DNA of 64,000 bases, taken from assembly GCF_023101085.1 (NCBI RefSeq), contig NZ_CP064703.1, positions 5,270,001-5,334,000 of the forward strand, given 5' to 3'. The notes below the pieces were generated by a model. It was not told the origin of the DNA, did no database searches, and saw only the letters and a list, made by a program, of their open reading frames with translations. This stretch comes from Bradyrhizobium sp. 170 (lineage in GTDB: Bacteria; Pseudomonadota; Alphaproteobacteria; Rhizobiales; Xanthobacteraceae). Shown here piece by piece: positions 19,328 through 27,314 of this stretch. Position 1 is the stretch's first letter. The number at the start of each line of letters is the position of its first letter. A program made the translations under genes and the position numbers.

Positions 19328-20120
19328 CAAATGATGGCTCCTCGAAGATTTTCGCGCTGAGTGCCCTTCAGTCCACGGGATCGCCAGAGCCGAACCTCCG
19401 CCTTCAATTCGTTGACCGTCTTTGCCGTTCGTACTTCGCTCATGTGCCTCGCCTCGATGAACAACTAGAAGGTCCGATCTGGAGAAGTCTGCGACCGGAG
19501 CATCTCCATTTATTCCGGCAGATCAGTATCGAGGCTAGCCGAAGTGCTATTCAGTTAGAACGGGTCGACTGACATCTTTGATGATGCTTGAGCATTCTTG
19601 AGAACGACAACGAGCAGCGGACCCGTTCCCGTCGGGGGCGCTGGACAGTTGCTGAAGCAGACCTTCTCCGCTCCCTCGATCTGGCCCGCTAACGTTACGA
19701 GAGCGCCTGGGAGCTTCGCGCGGCAATGAATTTGGCGCGACGACGAGATGGTTTGAGTGAAATTGAGGCTGACCTCTGCCCCTATGCATTCATAATGTCC
19801 GATAGCGAGGATAAATCGCTTAGTGCGGTTTGTGCGTTTTACCACGTGCATGCTGGTGGGAGGGAAATATGAGTGTAGCAGTGACTGTGAAGGCGTTGAT
19901 GCCGGCTGACATTCGAGCGCGCAAGAGAAATCATCCGATCGCCTGCCTAACCGTTGACACCGCCGCATTGCCACCTTAGGCGTTTGCCACCTTCGGTGTT
20001 GTTACTATACTACTGCCACCTTAGGTTTCGCAACTGCAACCCAAAGCATAGCCAAAACTACTGTTGGCTTTGCGAGTTGAGGTGCGCGCACGGCGGCACG
20101 TCGACAGATCCCGGTGATTG
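19328..20120. other. Intergenic region upstream of the hydrazine operon
   Basis: About 790 bases. An open stretch on the minus strand (19555-19851) has no ribosome site and no family resemblance, so I do not call it. Apart from the triple repeat near 20000, I see nothing firm. Base composition becomes more AT-rich here. Confidence 0.5.
19969..20025 (+). repeat. Three copies of TGCCACCTTAGG upstream of the N-N operon
   Basis: TGCCACCTTAGG occurs at 19969-19980 and 20014-20025, with a one-base variant (TGCCACCTTCGG) at 19985-19996. The spacings between starts are 16 and 29 bases. The array lies about 100 bases before the first gene of the hydrazine operon, with TATACT between copies 2 and 3. 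It could be a set of operator sites. No regulator is encoded next to it. Confidence 0.55.
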
Positions 20121-21437
20121 ATGGTGCTTAAATTTGATTTAGTCGGCGTAGGCTTTGGCCCTGCGAATCTGGCGTTGGCAATTGCTTTCTCCGAAATCCC
20201 CCAAACTAATCGCCCGAGAACTACTGCTTTCATTGAGAGTAGGCACGAGTTCTCATGGCAAAGCGAACTGCTTCTGCCAAATGCCAAAATGACGACCTGC
20301 TTTTGGGAAGATTTGGTCACTGCGCGAAACCCGCGCTCAAAATACTCTTTTGTAAATTATCTTAAGGAGCACAATCGTCTATTCGAGTTTATGAACCTGC
20401 GGGATTTTTACCCGACGCGCGCGGATTATACGGCCTATCTCAAATGGTGCGAAGGCGATTTTACCTCGACGACCAAATACGGAACGACCGTAAACGCCAT
20501 TACGCTTGAACACTCTCGACAGCACGGACCACTGTTCCGGTTGGAATGCGACTCGTTAGCGGGGCAGCTTGTTTACCTCACCAAAAATGCAGTACTCGCC
20601 ATTGGGCGACAACCAAAGATTCCCACCGAATTGAGTTCAAGTTTCCAGGATCATGTCTACCACACCGCGAATTTCAAAACGCGCTTCCTCTCTGCATTCC
20701 CGGACAATTCGAAAGACCACAGATTTCTCATCGTCGGCACAGGGCAAAGTGCTGGTGATGTGCTGCAGTATCTGTTGATGCATTACCCAAGGGCACGAAT
20801 CTCAGTCATATTGAGGTCTTTCGCCTTTCTACCTTTCGACGATACGCCGTTCGTCAATGAGATATTTCGGCCAGATTTTGTAGATTTAGCCCACCATTGC
20901 TATTTGAATAATATTCATTCCATCAAGGAAGCGTCCCAATTGACGAATTATGCGGTTATCGAAGCAGGGCAATTACGCGATATATATCGGACAATATACA
21001 ACGAAGCACTGCAGGGCAGAAATCGAGTGACGCTCCACAGATTTAGTTCGATCAGCGGGATTTCCCGCCAAGGCGCAGGTGTGGGCGTATCTCTTCGGTC
21101 GAGCGTGACTGAACAAATCGAAGAGATCGACGTGGACGCCGTGCTTTGCGCGACGGGTTATGACAGCAAGAATCTAGATGATCTACTTGTAGATCTCGGA
21201 CCGTATATCGACCGAGACAGCGCGGGGCTGATGCGAATTCGGCGGGACTATAGCGTCGGAATGTCGAAGGTCGGCGATTGCAAGCTGTTCATCCAGGGAG
21301 CGGCCGAGCGATCGCATGGGCCCGGTGATCCGGCCCTGCCAATTGTCCCGACCCGAGCGGCCGAGATCTGTCACGCGATTTTGGGCCAAAATCCTGCCGA
21401 TGCAGCCGCAGCTCCGATCGAAAGACAGGAAGCCTAG
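20121..21437 (+). CDS. Lysine/ornithine N-hydroxylase (flavin-dependent)
   Basis: About 438 residues of the SidA/IucD/PvdA family. The FAD-binding GVGFGPANLALA lies at the N-terminus, followed by the FSWQSELLLPNAKM region. The NADPH-binding GTGQSAGD is in the middle, and ATGYDSKNLDDL near the end is the conserved ATGY motif. The enzyme hydroxylates the side-chain amine of lysine or ornithine. In the known hydrazinoacetate pathway (Spb38 of s56-p1, Tri26 of triacsin) the homologue makes N6-hydroxylysine. The gene is separated by 2 bases from the hydrazine synthetase, so it is read here as a lysine hydroxylase rather than a siderophore enzyme. ATG at 20121 is chosen over an adjacent TTG. Confidence 0.92.
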   Translation: MVLKFDLVGVGFGPANLALAIAFSEIPQTNRPRTTAFIESRHEFSWQSELLLPNAKMTTCFWEDLVTARNPRSKYSFVNYLKEHNRLFEFMNLRDFYPTRADYTAYLKWCEGDFTSTTKYGTTVNAITLEHSRQHGPLFRLECDSLAGQLVYLTKNAVLAIGRQPKIPTELSSSFQDHVYHTANFKTRFLSAFPDNSKDHRFLIVGTGQSAGDVLQYLLMHYPRARISVILRSFAFLPFDDTPFVNEIFRPDFVDLAHHCYLNNIHSIKEASQLTNYAVIEAGQLRDIYRTIYNEALQGRNRVTLHRFSSISGISRQGAGVGVSLRSSVTEQIEEIDVDAVLCATGYDSKNLDDLLVDLGPYIDRDSAGLMRIRRDYSVGMSKVGDCKLFIQGAAERSHGPGDPALPIVPTRAAEICHAILGQNPADAAAAPIERQEA

Positions 21438-21439
21438 AA

Positions 21440-23422
21440 ATGACAGCACAAACAATTGCGTCATCTCACGTACCCGTACGTTTTGAGCCCGCTCCAATTG
21501 CGCAGTGCGACGCGAGAGCTCCGTTCGCCGGCGGCACGGTCACCGTGCAGCCCGAAGCGTGCACGCGACCGGACAATCACCATGAACACGAGGTTTTTGT
21601 CATCTTGTCCGGGCAAGGCAGGCTCGACGGTGTTGGCGAGCCTCGGTTCGTTCGATCTGGCGATATCTGCGTTTTCGAGCCGTTTGCGAAGCACCAATTG
21701 ACGAACATTTCAAGTTCAGAGAACCTAACCTATTTTACGATTTATTGGACGGGGGCCGGATCTTATCCCTCACCGATTACGGATGTGAGCCGAGTTCGCG
21801 ATGAGATTTCGCTCTTAGTTTCGCGTCCCACTCCTAACACCCCGCTCCATCTGGGACATCTGGCCGGTCCCTACTTGGCGGCCGACATGTTGAAACGCGC
21901 TGAAGCGATGCGCGGCAATCGAGCCGTGTTGATTCTGGGACTCGACGACCATCAATCCTATGTGGAGCTTCGCGCCCGCCGCGAGCGCACGTCGGCCCGT
22001 CAGTTGGTGGATCGCCAATCATTGGCCATCATTCGGCAGTTCTCGCTTTTCGACATCGCTGTTGATCGCATTTGGGGAACAGCCAGCTCTGAACGGCACC
22101 AGCGCCGCCTGACAACGGCCTACCAGGAACTCGTCCGGCAAGGACACATCGCGCGCAAGCGCATCGAGGTTCCGTTTTGCTCGACGTGCAACGAGTTTCG
22201 AGAAGAAGGGCTTTGCAGCGGGCTTTGTCCGGACTGCAACGCATTAACCTACGGCGATGTGTGCGAATCCTGTCTCATGCCGGTCTTCGGCTGTTCTTTG
22301 GGTAATTGCCTGTGCGGGATATGCGGCAATCGGACTAGTCCGGCGAAAGTTGATCGCACTGTCTTATGCCTGTCTGATTATCTGAATCTACTCCCTTCGC
22401 TAAATGCGAAGGGAAACAGCGATCCGTTCATCTCGGGATATCTGGAGCGCCTGGCGGCAATGCAGAGAAGGATCGAAATCCCGGTGACAACCGAATGTGG
22501 TTGGGGTGTTTGCATTCCGAATGCATCGGGCAGTGAACGCATCTCGGCGTGGTTCGAAGGCGCCATCGCGACAGCAGTTTCGTACGACGAGGCCAAGTGT
22601 GCGCTCGGCGCGCTCCAAGCAGCAAAGCCCATAGCGTTGACGTTTTTCGGAAAGGATAACTTGTTTTTCTATGCGGCGTTCTACCCGTTAATCGCGCATC
22701 TGGCGCAGGTGACGGACTATCCGCGCCCGACATTAGTATGCAATCATTTCTTGATGGTCGACGGAGAAAAACTCTCCTCCAGCGCGGGCAATGGGTTATC
22801 GCCTGAATCGTATTTAGAAAACCATTCTTCGGATGTTCTGCGCCTCGTGGCGGCTCTCGCTCGGCCTACGGATGTTAACCAGCCATTTCGCCCCGATGAA
22901 CTGCTAAGTACCGTAGAAACAATAGCTAGCGAAGTACTCCGCCCCTGGCTTTGCCAGGTCGACACTCTTATCGCGGCGAACGACGGTGTCGCTCCGGACA
23001 CAGCCGATTGGACTCAAGACGATCAGCGAGTCCTTGCCGAAATCTGTGATGTTGCACGAGCGAGCCGACGTGCGCTGTCTCTGGAGTTCTTTTCAACCAG
23101 GGCCGCAGCAACTGCGTTTGTCGAAATGTGCCATATCGCGCAGCGCTATAGCCAGTCGTGCCAAATCGCGGTGGAAGATGGAGTGCGATCCAAGACATCC
23201 AGACTGACAAGCCTGGCGCTTCAGCTCCTGTGCGTGCGTTTGCTCGCCATCATCGCCTATCCCATCATGCCGAAGTTCGGCAGGCGCCTCTGGGCGTCGA
23301 TTGGTCTGATAGGTGATCCAGTCATCAATGAGTACCCAGAATTTGTTCCAGGCGGGACCAAGGTAGAGCCTCTTGTTGGAAGCATCAATCTGATCACCAA
23401 GCGCTCGTCGTTCGATCATTGA
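21440..23422 (+). CDS. Hydrazine synthetase: cupin-MetRS-like fusion
   Basis: About 660 residues. Residues 20-105 are a cupin domain: NHHEHE with E in motif 1 and the HQLTN histidine near 85 in motif 2 would bind a metal. From about 120 a class I methionyl-tRNA-synthetase-like body follows, with the HLGH (HIGH) motif near 137-140, a cysteine-rich zinc knuckle near 247-297 (FCSTCNEF, CPDCN, CESC, CGICGN) and DGEKLSS (KMSKS-like) near 441-447. A full anticodon-binding end is not evident. This fusion is the hallmark of Spb40/Tri28-type enzymes, which join N6-hydroxylysine with glycine (ATP-dependent) and make an N-N bond in N6-(carboxymethylamino)lysine. It cannot be a housekeeping MetRS because of the cupin and the neighbourhood. 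Confidence 0.93.
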   Translation: MTAQTIASSHVPVRFEPAPIAQCDARAPFAGGTVTVQPEACTRPDNHHEHEVFVILSGQGRLDGVGEPRFVRSGDICVFEPFAKHQLTNISSSENLTYFTIYWTGAGSYPSPITDVSRVRDEISLLVSRPTPNTPLHLGHLAGPYLAADMLKRAEAMRGNRAVLILGLDDHQSYVELRARRERTSARQLVDRQSLAIIRQFSLFDIAVDRIWGTASSERHQRRLTTAYQELVRQGHIARKRIEVPFCSTCNEFREEGLCSGLCPDCNALTYGDVCESCLMPVFGCSLGNCLCGICGNRTSPAKVDRTVLCLSDYLNLLPSLNAKGNSDPFISGYLERLAAMQRRIEIPVTTECGWGVCIPNASGSERISAWFEGAIATAVSYDEAKCALGALQAAKPIALTFFGKDNLFFYAAFYPLIAHLAQVTDYPRPTLVCNHFLMVDGEKLSSSAGNGLSPESYLENHSSDVLRLVAALARPTDVNQPFRPDELLSTVETIASEVLRPWLCQVDTLIAANDGVAPDTADWTQDDQRVLAEICDVARASRRALSLEFFSTRAAATAFVEMCHIAQRYSQSCQIAVEDGVRSKTSRLTSLALQLLCVRLLAIIAYPIMPKFGRRLWASIGLIGDPVINEYPEFVPGGTKVEPLVGSINLITKRSSFDH

Positions 23423-23437
23423 GTTGAGGAGTAAGCA

Positions 23438-23990
23438 ATGGCCAATCCGGTTCTCTTAGAAATAAAACGAAGCGGCATCACCCAATCGTTCCACCGTGGT
23501 GCCGCAGTAATTTTGGGTTCAGTTTTCAAACAACCATTCGGGTCTGCATATTGGTGCCCTCACCATAGCTCGCTACTTGCTACTTGGGTGCGGATCTCAA
23601 AACCTAATTCAGTCATGCCCATCCCTCTCGGGTTGCTATCGCTGGATCGCTAGTAAATTATCTTGGCACGCCTTTAAGCCGAGACGATGATCTGCACGAC
23701 CCTTACGGTTTTCCGACTTATCTGGCGTCGGTGCGCGAAATAGCTGCGGGATACCCGCGGATTTTGTCCGAGCCGCCAGGAGAGACGGACAGCGCCGCCG
23801 CGCAAGTGATTGCGGCTTGGCGACGGTGCCCCAATCCAATGTCGGCCGAGGATAGTTGGCCAATCAGTTCATCCACCTGGCGCAAATCCGGAGACGGCTC
23901 TGAGGATCGCTTCGAATGGCGCATTTTGACCAGTAAATCTCGGTTGGTTCTTTCAAGATGGAGCACCGCTAATGACAGCAGGTTCGCGTC
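23438..23990 (+). pseudogene. Broken asparaginase-II-like gene
   Basis: The ATG at 23438 has a good site (GAGGAG) 15 bases after the hydrazine synthetase, and its product begins like asparaginase II proteins (NPVLLEIKRSG, QSFHRGAAVIL). After about 30 codons the similarity moves to other frames. Another frame near 23523-23580 reads NNHSGLHIGALTIARYL, resembling the family NNCSGKHAG motif. A third frame from 23641 to about 23760 reads DLHDPYGFPTYLASVREIA, like the DGCGxPxYALPLRAL region. About 80 family residues between N-terminus and NNHSG are missing. I infer an inactivated gene with a deletion and frameshifts. The family match comes from memory of motifs and no alignment was run. Confidence 0.55.
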
Positions 23991-24211
23991 ATAATGTATC
24001 GCTGTCATTCGAGGTGATCGACCTCGAGCGGAGTAGTCCCGTTGAATGCGCTGACAACTGCGAGTCGATGGAAATCGAGCTGGCGCTCTCCAACACGGAG
24101 GCCACTCTTCGGGGTTACACACCCCTTCATAACCGAGGCAAGCGCCTCGGCCACAATTTCGATGTGCCGGAGCGCGATCGGGTTGCTCTTCTAACGGAGG
24201 AGTTCGAATGA
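23972..24211 (+). CDS. Small ORF coupled to the PLP decarboxylase, or C-terminal piece of the broken gene
   Basis: A 79-codon frame whose TGA overlaps the ATG of the next gene (ATGA), a sign of translational coupling. Its end, TLRGYTPLHNRGKRLG, vaguely resembles the asparaginase II C-terminus (LRNxxGxxVG), so it may be the last piece of that pseudogene retained to keep coupling. No independent family is recognised, and the ATG at 23972 has no strong ribosome site. Confidence 0.35.
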   Translation: MTAGSRHNVSLSFEVIDLERSSPVECADNCESMEIELALSNTEATLRGYTPLHNRGKRLGHNFDVPERDRVALLTEEFE

Positions 24212-25572
24212 CCTACGTTCCGGGCTCCAGCGTCCGTAACATCATTCAAGCTGCAATGCGTCTGGATGACTCGTGCAGCAATGAAGAACTCGGCAGCATT
24301 TTCACGCAAAACGACTCCCGCACTGCCATCGGCCGCGTCAGCACAAAGATTGCGCTCAAGAACAAGGCCGCAGCCTGCCGGATGATAACGAATGGTACGT
24401 CGTCAGCCAATCACATAGCCGTAATGGCCCTCGCAGCGCCGGGTACCAAAACCATACTCTCCCGCGACGTGCACCTGTCGGTCGCTGTCGGAGCCATGTT
24501 AGCGCGTGCGAAAGTGAATTGGATCTATCCGCTCTATGACGAAGACCTTGGCGTGCTCTTACCTGTGCGCCCACTCGATGTCGCATTGGCCCTGCGGTCG
24601 AACCCCGATGTGAGGCTCGTTGCCGTTAACGGTGTCACCTATGACGGGCTCGCACCTAGCACGCCTGCTATTGCGGCTCTTTGTGATGCGCACGCCGCCG
24701 TGCTGATGATGGACGAGGCGCACGGAAGCCATTTTCGAGGTCTGCATGCCCTCGGGTTTCCGCAGCCAAGCATCACCCTCGGCGCCAAGATCGTTACCCA
24801 GTCGCCACATAAAACGATGAATGCGCTGAGCCAGGCGTCCCTGATCTTGCTCGCGGATACAGAACTCTGTGGGCCGATCGATAGATTTATGAACCTGCTC
24901 TGCAGCACGAGTTCGTCCGTGCTCTTAATGCAGAGCCTGGAATTTGCGATGGCTGATCATGACCGGCATGGGCATTCGGAGTGGAGCACCGCGGTCGATT
25001 CCGCGCAATCCGCTGCCGAACAGCTTCGCCGCATCGATGGCGTTAGGGTGCTCGACCGTCGCGACGTGGTGCCCCATGCGGCAGAAGCTATCGATCCTTC
25101 TCGCCTCACGATCAACGTCAGGGGGCTTGGGATTACGGGGTTCGAGGTCGCAGGTCTGCTCTACAAGGACGGCATCGTCGTCGAGAAGGCGACGTTTGAC
25201 TGCATCCTTGTTCTTTTCCCACCTCGTGAACGGCGGATCAGTGACCGACTCGTGGCCGCGCTGGAGAACATGGATAGGTATCGGAAAAAGCGACTTGCGC
25301 CGATGCCGTACGTCCAATCTTCGAATGACGTCGCAATGTCGATGCATGAGGCGTTCTTCTGTGCCAATCGCGAAACGGTTCGGTTGTCCCATGCCGTGGG
25401 ACGTATCTCTGCCGAGATGTTGACCGCGTACCCTCCAGGTCAACTCATCGTGGCGCCCGGCGAAGTGTTTTCGTCAGACCTCGTCGCGCTGCTGTCATCA
25501 GTCGTGGCTAAGGGCGGAATTCTCAAAGGGTTCAACAAAGGGTCGATAGCAAATGTCGCTGTGGTCAAATAG
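24208..25572 (+). CDS. Orn/Lys/Arg-type PLP decarboxylase
   Basis: About 454 residues of fold-type I PLP enzyme resembling the basic amino acid decarboxylase group (SpeA/CadA-like major domain, short bacterial form). NGTSSANHIA is the cofactor phosphate loop, MMDEAHGSHF holds the PLP-ring aspartate, and TQSPHKTMNALSQ the Schiff-base lysine. The start has GGAGG 6 bases upstream and overlaps the preceding stop. In this operon the likely substrate is lysine, N6-hydroxylysine or the lysine-glycine hydrazine adduct, giving a cadaverine-type hydrazine. I know of no described role for this family in the three-enzyme hydrazinoacetate pathway, so it may mark a branch to a new product. Confidence 0.82.
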   Translation: MTYVPGSSVRNIIQAAMRLDDSCSNEELGSIFTQNDSRTAIGRVSTKIALKNKAAACRMITNGTSSANHIAVMALAAPGTKTILSRDVHLSVAVGAMLARAKVNWIYPLYDEDLGVLLPVRPLDVALALRSNPDVRLVAVNGVTYDGLAPSTPAIAALCDAHAAVLMMDEAHGSHFRGLHALGFPQPSITLGAKIVTQSPHKTMNALSQASLILLADTELCGPIDRFMNLLCSTSSSVLLMQSLEFAMADHDRHGHSEWSTAVDSAQSAAEQLRRIDGVRVLDRRDVVPHAAEAIDPSRLTINVRGLGITGFEVAGLLYKDGIVVEKATFDCILVLFPPRERRISDRLVAALENMDRYRKKRLAPMPYVQSSNDVAMSMHEAFFCANRETVRLSHAVGRISAEMLTAYPPGQLIVAPGEVFSSDLVALLSSVVAKGGILKGFNKGSIANVAVVK

Positions 25573-25593
25573 TTGCGGATTGCGAGGCGCGCA

Positions 25594-25836
25594 ATGGATA
25601 GGCGTTTCTTGGTTGCGGAGCACCGCGGAAAGGTGGCGGCAGTGTTTATGTTACTGTTCCGCACAGCGCCGGCCGTTAATGCTTTGTACCTCGGCGCGGG
25701 ATGGGTGATTGTCGGAATCACGACAGTAACCGTTGCAGCCGCCGTGCTGTTGACTGCGTTTTCCATGCTCGTAGTGCGCACAGTGAACCAGCCGGGCGCC
25801 CCGAGTTGGCCATCCCTTTGGACGTCCCAGAAATGA
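25594..25836 (+). CDS. Small membrane protein coupled to the binding protein
   Basis: About 80 residues with two likely membrane segments (VAAVFMLLFRTAPAVNALYL and VIVGITTVTVAAAVLLTAF). Its stop overlaps the next start as ATGA, which supports translation. It could be a small integral membrane partner or the decayed end of a permease. No family is recognised. The start is uncertain. Confidence 0.5.
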   Translation: MDRRFLVAEHRGKVAAVFMLLFRTAPAVNALYLGAGWVIVGITTVTVAAAVLLTAFSMLVVRTVNQPGAPSWPSLWTSQK

Positions 25837-27299
25837 AGATCGTGTCGAACCTCGTATTCCAGCCGCACGTGGCTCTGTCCTCACTGCAGCCGCATCTGGA
25901 CCACTCCTACGTCTGTCGCAATGCCAGCTTCCTAGTCTGGGACACGTTGTATGGAGTCGACAGACAACTTATGCCGCGACGGCAGATGATTTTCTCGGAG
26001 CAGGCATCACATGATCGAACCCGATGGGAATTCGCGCTTCGCCCCGGCTTACTGTTTCATACTGGAGAACTGGTTCGCGCGATGGATGCCGTCTCGAGCA
26101 TCGAACTTTGGCTTGACATCGATCCTGTCGGCAGAGCGTTGCGGGCCGCTACACGCGAGTTGTCGGTGATCGACGACCGAAACTTCCGATGGAAGTTTTC
26201 CAGGCCAGTTGCGCGCCTGACGGCCCTGCTTTCCAAAATCACCCCTCCCTGTCTGTTTATCATGCCCGCGAGTTCGGCCATCGCTGCACGCTCGGGCAAG
26301 CGGATCGAGCCCATTGGCAGCGGTCCGATGTGTCTCAAGACTAGCGGTTTCGACCGAAATGAAGCGACCGTCTTCAAGGCATTCGGCCGCTACGAACCGC
26401 GCGAAGAGCCCGCAGATTTCCTGACAGGTGGTAAGCGAGCGGTCGCGCATGAATGCATCTGGCGCTGCAACCGCGGACAGGATGACACGATAGAGGCTAT
26501 GATAAAGGGTCAGCTAGATTGGTCGGAGCATATCGATCCATCCATGGCTGATCGACTTGCTGCAGACCCGTTCATCGAATGTGAGGAGGCGGACCCGTTC
26601 GGTTTCGTCGGCATCTGTCGGTTCAATCATCTCGCACCACCGTTCGATGATCTGCATACGCGTAGCTACGTCGCCGACTGCATTCCTCAAGAGCGGTGTA
26701 TGGCGTCATTTGTCGACGTGAGGCGGGGACGGTGGCGGCAAGAGAGATCTTGCCTTCCTTTCCTTATCGATGGACAAACCGATGGAGCAGCTGAACCGCT
26801 GGCGGTGCACATTGATCGGCCGCCTGGCCCCCTGAGGAGCACTCCTACGACTGTCATAGTGGCGGCCGACCAGCACCACACGACCCCGCAAGGGTTCGCG
26901 ACGGCGTCGTGGTTCGCCGAACTGGGCTTGCCTGTCCAAGTCGTCAAGTTGACAACGCAGCAAGTCCAGTTGCGACGACATATGTTTGAGGGCTGGAACA
27001 TATTTCACACATGGTTCTCGGTGGCTGACTTCACTGTTCCCTCGGCCTTCCTGCCTCTGCGCGCCAGTGGAAGATCGTCGTGGTCGGGCTGGCCAACCAG
27101 CGAAGCCCTCGAGATAGCTCATGATCGCTGGATTTTTTCTAATTCGGACACCGAAGCTGACAAAGCCGCCGACGTCATCCGAGGGATTGCGAACGAATTT
27201 CGCCCATTTGCACCGACCGGTCGCTTTTGGCCGCTTAGTGCCCGGCGCAGGCATCTTGCTCACTTGGCGAGGCACGCCGTTCCGGTTTTCTGGTCTTGA
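25833..27299 (+). CDS. Oligopeptide-type solute-binding protein without signal peptide
   Basis: About 488 residues resembling family 5 extracellular solute-binding proteins (DppA/OppA/SgrR C-terminal domain): an N-terminal NLVFQPHVALSSLQPHLDHS segment, WEFALRPGLLFHTGE (the family WTFxLRxGVxFHDG motif) and GSGPMCL. There is no signal peptide or lipobox after the ATGA-coupled start at 25833, so the protein should be cytosolic unless the small upstream membrane protein matters for its location. No ABC permease or ATPase is encoded nearby. Its role in the cluster is unknown; an intracellular binding or carrier function for the product is one possibility. Confidence 0.75.
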   Translation: MKIVSNLVFQPHVALSSLQPHLDHSYVCRNASFLVWDTLYGVDRQLMPRRQMIFSEQASHDRTRWEFALRPGLLFHTGELVRAMDAVSSIELWLDIDPVGRALRAATRELSVIDDRNFRWKFSRPVARLTALLSKITPPCLFIMPASSAIAARSGKRIEPIGSGPMCLKTSGFDRNEATVFKAFGRYEPREEPADFLTGGKRAVAHECIWRCNRGQDDTIEAMIKGQLDWSEHIDPSMADRLAADPFIECEEADPFGFVGICRFNHLAPPFDDLHTRSYVADCIPQERCMASFVDVRRGRWRQERSCLPFLIDGQTDGAAEPLAVHIDRPPGPLRSTPTTVIVAADQHHTTPQGFATASWFAELGLPVQVVKLTTQQVQLRRHMFEGWNIFHTWFSVADFTVPSAFLPLRASGRSSWSGWPTSEALEIAHDRWIFSNSDTEADKAADVIRGIANEFRPFAPTGRFWPLSARRRHLAHLARHAVPVFWS

Positions 27300-27314
27300 G
27301 CATTGCGAGGTATC

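Noticed and set aside
19555..19974. A minus-strand frame of 139 codons upstream of the hydrazine operon
   Set aside because: No ribosome site before any ATG and no recognised domain. The sequence resembles untranslated AT-rich DNA.
21440..23422. Annotation as a second methionyl-tRNA synthetase
   Set aside because: The N-terminal cupin, the missing full anticodon-binding part and the coupling to an N-hydroxylase point to hydrazine synthesis rather than tRNA charging.
23718..24122. A minus-strand frame of 134 codons opposite the broken asparaginase-like gene
   Set aside because: No ribosome site, no family resemblance, and it opposes an operon with tight spacing.
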